In this document: one piece after another, positions 59,039 to 64,000 of the stretch | Layout: every line of letters begins with the position of its first letter | Position numbering within the stretch: position 1 is the stretch's first letter | DNA from: Mercenaria mercenaria | Lineage: Eukaryota > Mollusca > Bivalvia > Venerida > Veneridae | NCBI RefSeq assembly: GCF_021730395.1 | Contig: NC_069365.1 | Location: 24,645,501-24,709,500 of the forward strand | Direction: 5' to 3' | Length of the DNA: 64,000 nucleotides | Notes under the pieces: generated by a model | The model's database searches: none | The model's input: only the letters and a program-made list of their open reading frames with translations | What the model was told of the DNA's origin: nothing | Translations under genes and position numbers: made by a program

Positions 59039-59690
59039 GGACATTTGCCCCCCAATGAAAAAATGTACTACCGGACATTTACTCCCCAGTTGAAATGGCA
59101 GATAGGACATTTGCCCCCACTTCTTATTTTTAGAATGGACATTTGTCCCCCAATATTTTGTCCTATGTGCCAGTAGATATACTGTGTTTTACGTTGTTTT
59201 ATTATCAAAATTACTCTAAAAGGCAATTTTCAGCAAAACAAAAACTATTTTATTGATAGAAATTTGATGAATATGTTAATTACATCATGTGTTAAGATAA
59301 ATAATAGCCTATTATTGAGTTATCAAAGTGCTCATAACAGTGTTATAATTTTTTTATTTTGCAATGTTTTTAACACTCAAACTTGTTAATTTGGCAATTA
59401 TCTTCTAGAAAGATGTAAGAAACAAAGACATTGTTATCTGCAATATGATAATTATCTTCTACCAAGTTCCTAAACAATCGATAGGGGACAAACATATTGG
59501 GGAGTGGGGGGGGGGGGGGCAAATGTCCGTTTCAGAAATAAGCACTGGGGAGGGGGGGGGGACAAATGTCCTATCTACCATATCAACCGGGGGGGGGGGG
59601 GGGGGGGCAAATGTCGAGCAGTCCACTTTTTCATTGGGGGGTAAATGTCCTGGGGGGTGGGGGTTGGCAAATGTCTGGATCCCGTACATA
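59039..59690. repeat. Foldback element with opposed C-run and G-run arms
   Basis: The left arm (59039-59165) repeats AGGACATTTGCCCCCCAATG, GGACATTTACTCCCCAG, AGATAGGACATTTGCCCCC; the right arm (59490-59690) is its complement (GGGGCAAATGTCC, GGGACAAATGTCCTATCTAC, TTCATTGGGGGGTAAATGTC) with G runs up to about 18. Arms of 120-200 bp flank a 320-bp AT-rich loop. Open frames here are by-products. Confidence 0.72.
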
Positions 59691-61860
59691 CTTTAATTCA
59701 TACAATCGATTTTACAGTACTTATACTGTACATGGGGTACCGTTAGTTCGATTTCCTTATTAGCAGTCAAAAGAGCATCTAAAGAAGGGGTTATTTGTGT
59801 TTTTCTCCTTAAAATATACTGAGCTCCAGTTATCGTGCATATTAATTAAGCCTGTTGACAAATAACGAAATAGTGTGTTTTCTGTCTTAGGTTCCAAATC
59901 GGCCTATATAATGATATCATGTATCTGATAAAGAAATGATCATTCAGAACATTGTACATGTGGGTCAGAGTTCAGTATACTCTGCATTCCAGTATAGCCG
60001 ATGGAGCTCATTCAGCATGGGTAAAATCATAGCTGATATATGCACTTTGTTCAATACAGTGTTAGGAATACCTCTCAGTACCGCAATTATAAGTCCTAGC
60101 ATAACTACTTGTTTAGGGTAATGTCCCAAGCATTTTTTCGTGAACTTACAAAAGTTGAAAGAAAAGTAACAATCAAGATACCCTAAACAAACAACTTTTA
60201 ATTTTAGGCCTAACAGTCCTTTCAATATCTAACTAAAACTGTAATAGATTTGCCAGTATTTCACTCTCTAGTACACAGGATTGGCTTGATACATTTATAT
60301 CTGCCTTTGTATGTATTCTTGTAGTTACATTGATGAGTTTCCTCCAACTTATAGCAGCTAATTATGAAGTGTATTACATAATTAAAGCCAAGAACCAGTT
60401 TTCTTGACCATTTCCAGTTGTCAGGATTAGCAATGTCAATGTATGCTATAGATTCCTGTCTACAACCTGCTTGATACAATGTTTTTTGCTACATACATGA
60501 ACATCTCTCAGGGGGTTGCTTTCAATACGTCTAATTGCTTAAGAAAATGTATTCTCTGTCTTCATTTTTATATTTCTTTGCATGATAGAACAACATATCC
60601 TTCCAGTTGTCATGTGCGCTTCTTGAATCTTTTAACGGCCTAACCATAAGTAAAGATATCCCTTGCCTTGCAAACGTATTGAGACAGTATCACAACCAGA
60701 TAATTTTAGCTTCAAGTCTACGTTCTTTGATGTGTCTTTTCCTGTTAAAATTTTGTTCTTGTTTTTATGCAAAAAGACTGCTTACTACGGAATTAGTCAG
60801 CATGTACCAGAACTGTTTGGAACGGCCAAATGAAGCTACAGCTAACAACTAGCAAACTATTTTACTATAAAGGAAATAACAGTGTTCCTCGTAACATTAT
60901 CTCTTTGTGGTTTTGTTTTTACGCATCTGCGGCAAACATATGTATACCATGTCGCATACCAGTTAGTGCACCACATGTTGTGACTTCAAACTTTTGGAAC
61001 AATGCATGGTCATGTTATAAACAAAGGTATCAAGCTGTAAAATGGTGCCAGATAAAATTGCAGTTCCTTAAGGAAATAGGCAGCATGAAAACATGTTAAT
61101 TACCTGATGTTCACGTTTCTAATATTTATGTATGAAGCCATGTTTAGGTAGAGACATTAAGGTATGAACATACTTAATAGCTGACCTTCTTTATTCTAGA
61201 TAAAATTGACAATTTCAAATAGCTTCAGCACAGAGCAGGACCCATTTTAAATGTACGTAGCTTACATTTTTACATTTTCTTAAAGAATATTGTCTGTGCT
61301 GAAAAAAAAACATCAAAAGAAAATTGGGGGCCATGTACTTCAGTCAAACACACCAACTACACTATCAACTAAAAATGATAACCCAAATTGTTATGACCTA
61401 CATTTCCATAACAAATCTGTCAAGCCATCATATTATTGCTAAAAAGCTTCCTATATGTCAAGGATTGATCTGTTGTGCAAGTTCACAAGCTTACAAGTTA
61501 TGTGATTTCAGCAAAAAAATTTAAAAAGGAAGGAAAAAAGCAAAGACTGAGCAAAGAAGGAGGACTCTTTGAATGCGCCATTTTGCGACTACCATGAATT
61601 TTTTTTTATTTCAAGTTTAGTCGTGCTTCCTAAATTATTCTCCGCTGATCTTATACCAAGGATAACCCATGAAAGTAGCTTGAAGAGCACTTATTTTCAA
61701 TGGGGTCCTTGACTCATTACGGCACCGATTTAGTTATATGTTATGTAAAAAGAAAAAAAACATCAGTGAAAAACTAATACGCGAAAGAAGAATAAAATAA
61801 AAAGGAAGTACTAAAGAGAATTATTTTATTGAGTACCTCAGTAATAACAACTAAAGTTTA
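59691..61860. other. No gene recognised
   Basis: AT-rich. Plus-strand frames at 60607 and 60830 reach 80-90 codons but show low-complexity hydrophobic composition and no motif I recognise, so I do not call them genes. Confidence 0.45.
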
Positions 61861-61888
61861 AATAACAACTGAATGTAAAAACTAAATA

Positions 61889-63010
61889 TTAATATCTTAT
61901 AGCTTGGCTTTCCTCAAGTAATTTACCTTCTTTAAACAGATGTGTTTTTAAAGCAGATTTAAATCTTGACTTATTTCTTATATCTTTTATGCTACTTGGC
62001 AGAGTATTCCAATCTGAAATTGCTTGACAAAAGAATGTCTTTGACTCAAAGGATGAAATTTTAGGAACTACTAAATTGTTTTTACTAAATCTTGTCTTTG
62101 TATGTATCTCAGATACTTTAGTAAAGTTTTGTTTCAAATAGTTTGGACATTTATCGTGAAAAATATTGAATGCATGATTCAGACGGAGTTGCTTCGCTCT
62201 GTCACATACTTTGAGGATATTGATATTTTCTAAAACATCATAATTAATACTGGTTCTAGTAGGTAAGTTTAAAACAAATCTAGTTATTCTGTTTTGTGAA
62301 GTTTGTAGTTTTGATTTCAGTTCCTTATTTAGACCGGAATACCAAGATGAACAAGAATAATCTAAATAGCATTGGACAAGGGCAGACGCTAAGGTCATTT
62401 TTGTTTTTTGACTAAAGTACTGGCAATTTCTGTACAAAAATTTTACTCGAGAGTTGACCTTTTTAATAATGCTTTTAACAAATGCCTCACCTGTTAAGAA
62501 CTTATCAATAGTAAAACCAAGATAAGTAACAGATTCTCTTGCGGGTATGACATGTTTGTTACAAGTTACATCAAATGATTTAATCTTGCGTAATTTTTTT
62601 GATGATCCGAATAGCATACATTCTGTTTTGCCTAAATGTAATGATAATTTATTATCAATTAACCATGATGAACAAGATTCCATAACATGTCCTAATTGTT
62701 TTGAAATAACATCGGGATTTTTATGAGCAAAAAGTATTGCACTGTCATTCGCATACAATATGAGTTTACAAGATGGATCAATGCAGGTCGGCATATCATT
62801 CACATAACAAAAAAAAAGGAGGGGACCTAAAATACTACCCTGGGGATCTCCACAAGAAATATTCATAGGTTCTGATAAACAATTGTTGATTTTAACAATT
62901 TGTTGTCGATTTGCCAAGTATGATTTAAACCAACCAGTACATAAAACGCCCATTTCTGATAACTTTTCACATAAAATTTTGTGATCTACGGTATCATGAT
63001 ATTTCAACGA
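61889..63010 (-). pseudogene. 5'-truncated LINE reverse transcriptase (CR1/Jockey-like)
   Basis: A 372-codon uninterrupted minus-strand frame that starts inside the RT domain at DTVDHKILCEKLSEMGV and runs through WFKSYLANRQQ, CGDPQGSILGPLLFF, the catalytic box LILYANDSAILFA, GKTECMLFGSS, VTYLGFTID and the C-terminal DWNTLPSSIKDIRNKSRF. Order and C-terminal motif fit CR1/Jockey-group LINEs. The catalytic box reads YAND instead of YADD, which should kill polymerase activity, although no stop or shift has accumulated. The endonuclease and N-terminal RT are missing, as usual for truncated insertions. The first M of the frame is not a native start. The 3' region runs to about 61800. Confidence 0.85.
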
Positions 63011-64000
63011 TTGAAATAAATTAATTTGCCCTTAAAATGTGATTTTTAACAATTCCCTTTTAAGGACCTCATATTATTTTCCTGAGTTCTGTATATTGAA
63101 TGTGTATAAAATGTAATTGAATAAATTTTGTGTCAATGGTTATAGTTGGTAAAGGTAATGAATTATCATTTTTGAAATTGTTACAGATATATTTAATTGA
63201 AATAAATTAAAGGCAGTTCCCCTTTGGGGCCTCATGTTTTGGTCTATTCAAGCCAACATATCGTATATGTAGTCCATTTCTGATCCAGAATACTTTATAA
63301 TACTTTAATACAAACTTTCATGCTTTTTTCTTAAGAAACATCTGTTCACACGCAGTTTTGAAATTAAACATACAGTAAAATCTGATTACCTCCCTTTGAA
63401 GTATGTATCTTGAGAAATAAGAGTATTTTTTAGTAAACTTTGTATATTTGTCAATACCAAATGGTTGTTTGTCTATGCTAGTAATATGTTATCCATGTTA
63501 AATCATATGAAACATTACTTTATAGATAAAGTTCAATTTAAAGGAAAAAATATTTTTTTCAAGACATTTTTACCTCACTTTTTTAAATTGATGTAAAAGG
63601 AGGTTCCAGGGCAAATATAGCGTGTCTCCTCCTCTAGTAGGATTTGGGATACCTTAAAGTAATTTCGTGCAAAATTTGGTGCTTTCTTCACAAAGGGGAA
63701 CATCTTTGCCATTTTTTGTTCCGATAAGGAACTCGCTAAATCTTTCTTTCATGCATCAATTAATTTGCACCAATTCGATAAAGGGAACGTCAATGTTTTT
63801 CTTATATTTAGACATTTGTTTTACTAATATTTATATCAATTATTCTCCTTGATTTTTTCAGTTATAATTGTATTATGAAAGAATACAAAGGCATTCAAGA
63901 TCAATTAAAAACAAATCTCAATTTTATTGTAAGTATTCAGTCAAATGCCATTTACTGACTATATTTTTATATGATATCCCGCGGTTCCAACTTTTATTAA
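63011..64000. other. No gene recognised
   Basis: AT-rich sequence to the window edge. 63350-63420 has a phrase (TGATTACCTCCCTTTGAA) also seen near 54290 and 54410, so some of it is probably decayed repeat. Confidence 0.45.

Noticed and set aside
59445-59763. Gly-rich and Pro-rich frames on both strands
   Set aside because: They come from the G-run/C-run foldback and change frame with run length.
60607-61099. Overlapping plus-strand frames of 81 and 89 codons
   Set aside because: Low-complexity hydrophobic composition, no domain motif and no clear splice sites. Length is within chance for this AT content.

Overview
The window looks like AT-rich, repeat-dominated nuclear DNA of an invertebrate animal, most likely a bivalve mollusc. 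The evidence is spliced transposon genes with GT-AG introns, a BEL/Pao retroelement, tRNA-derived SINEs, and many interspersed elements that begin with a short hairpin, carry TCCG runs, and contain degenerate 145-161 bp units rich in GGTCA. I know this pattern from bivalve intergenic DNA. Placement is by pattern memory, not by a search. Almost no ordinary host coding sequence is visible.

Layout. At 1-3.3 kb there is a TATACGG-rich degenerate array and minus-strand exon-like pieces, including a decayed CARF (ALS2CR8)-like domain. At 3.7-12.4 kb hairpin-headed elements lie end to end; one of them is split by a 4.9 kb DNA transposon (6083-11003) with 11-bp inverted repeats and an AT target duplication. 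That transposon encodes a spliced SAP-SWIM-YqaJ nuclease protein and, facing it, a spliced THAP-DDE transposase with one frameshift. This is the ISL2EU-type two-gene plan and the most interesting system here. At 14.1-15.9 kb there are minus-strand coiled-coil exons and a 7 x 90-bp array that stays open as 30-residue repeats. At 16.4-18.1 kb there are foldback elements, one with two opposed tRNA-like modules. At 18.2-35.3 kb is a nearly continuous pile of tandem-core elements with nested insertions: a hAT-type element, a LINE that itself holds two non-autonomous insertions, and a SINE. At 36.2 kb there is a small inverted-repeat element beside telomere-like repeats. At 38.3-45.5 kb lies a broken BEL/Pao LTR retrotransposon. 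At 45.5-56.8 kb there are more tandem-core elements, a CATATG-rich foldback and a second SINE. At 59.0-59.7 kb is a G-run foldback, and at 61.9-63.0 kb a 5'-truncated LINE.

The only genes that clearly work together are the two of the 6-11 kb transposon: a transposase that should bind and cut the ends, and a SAP/SWIM nuclease of the lambda-exonuclease fold whose role is unknown. The broader pattern worth attention is that several otherwise unrelated tandem-core families share a design: a head motif repeated as its complement near the tail, then a small hairpin, then a terminal CTCTTGTT (or a near variant). This suggests one shared rolling-circle (Helentron-like) machinery mobilises them all.
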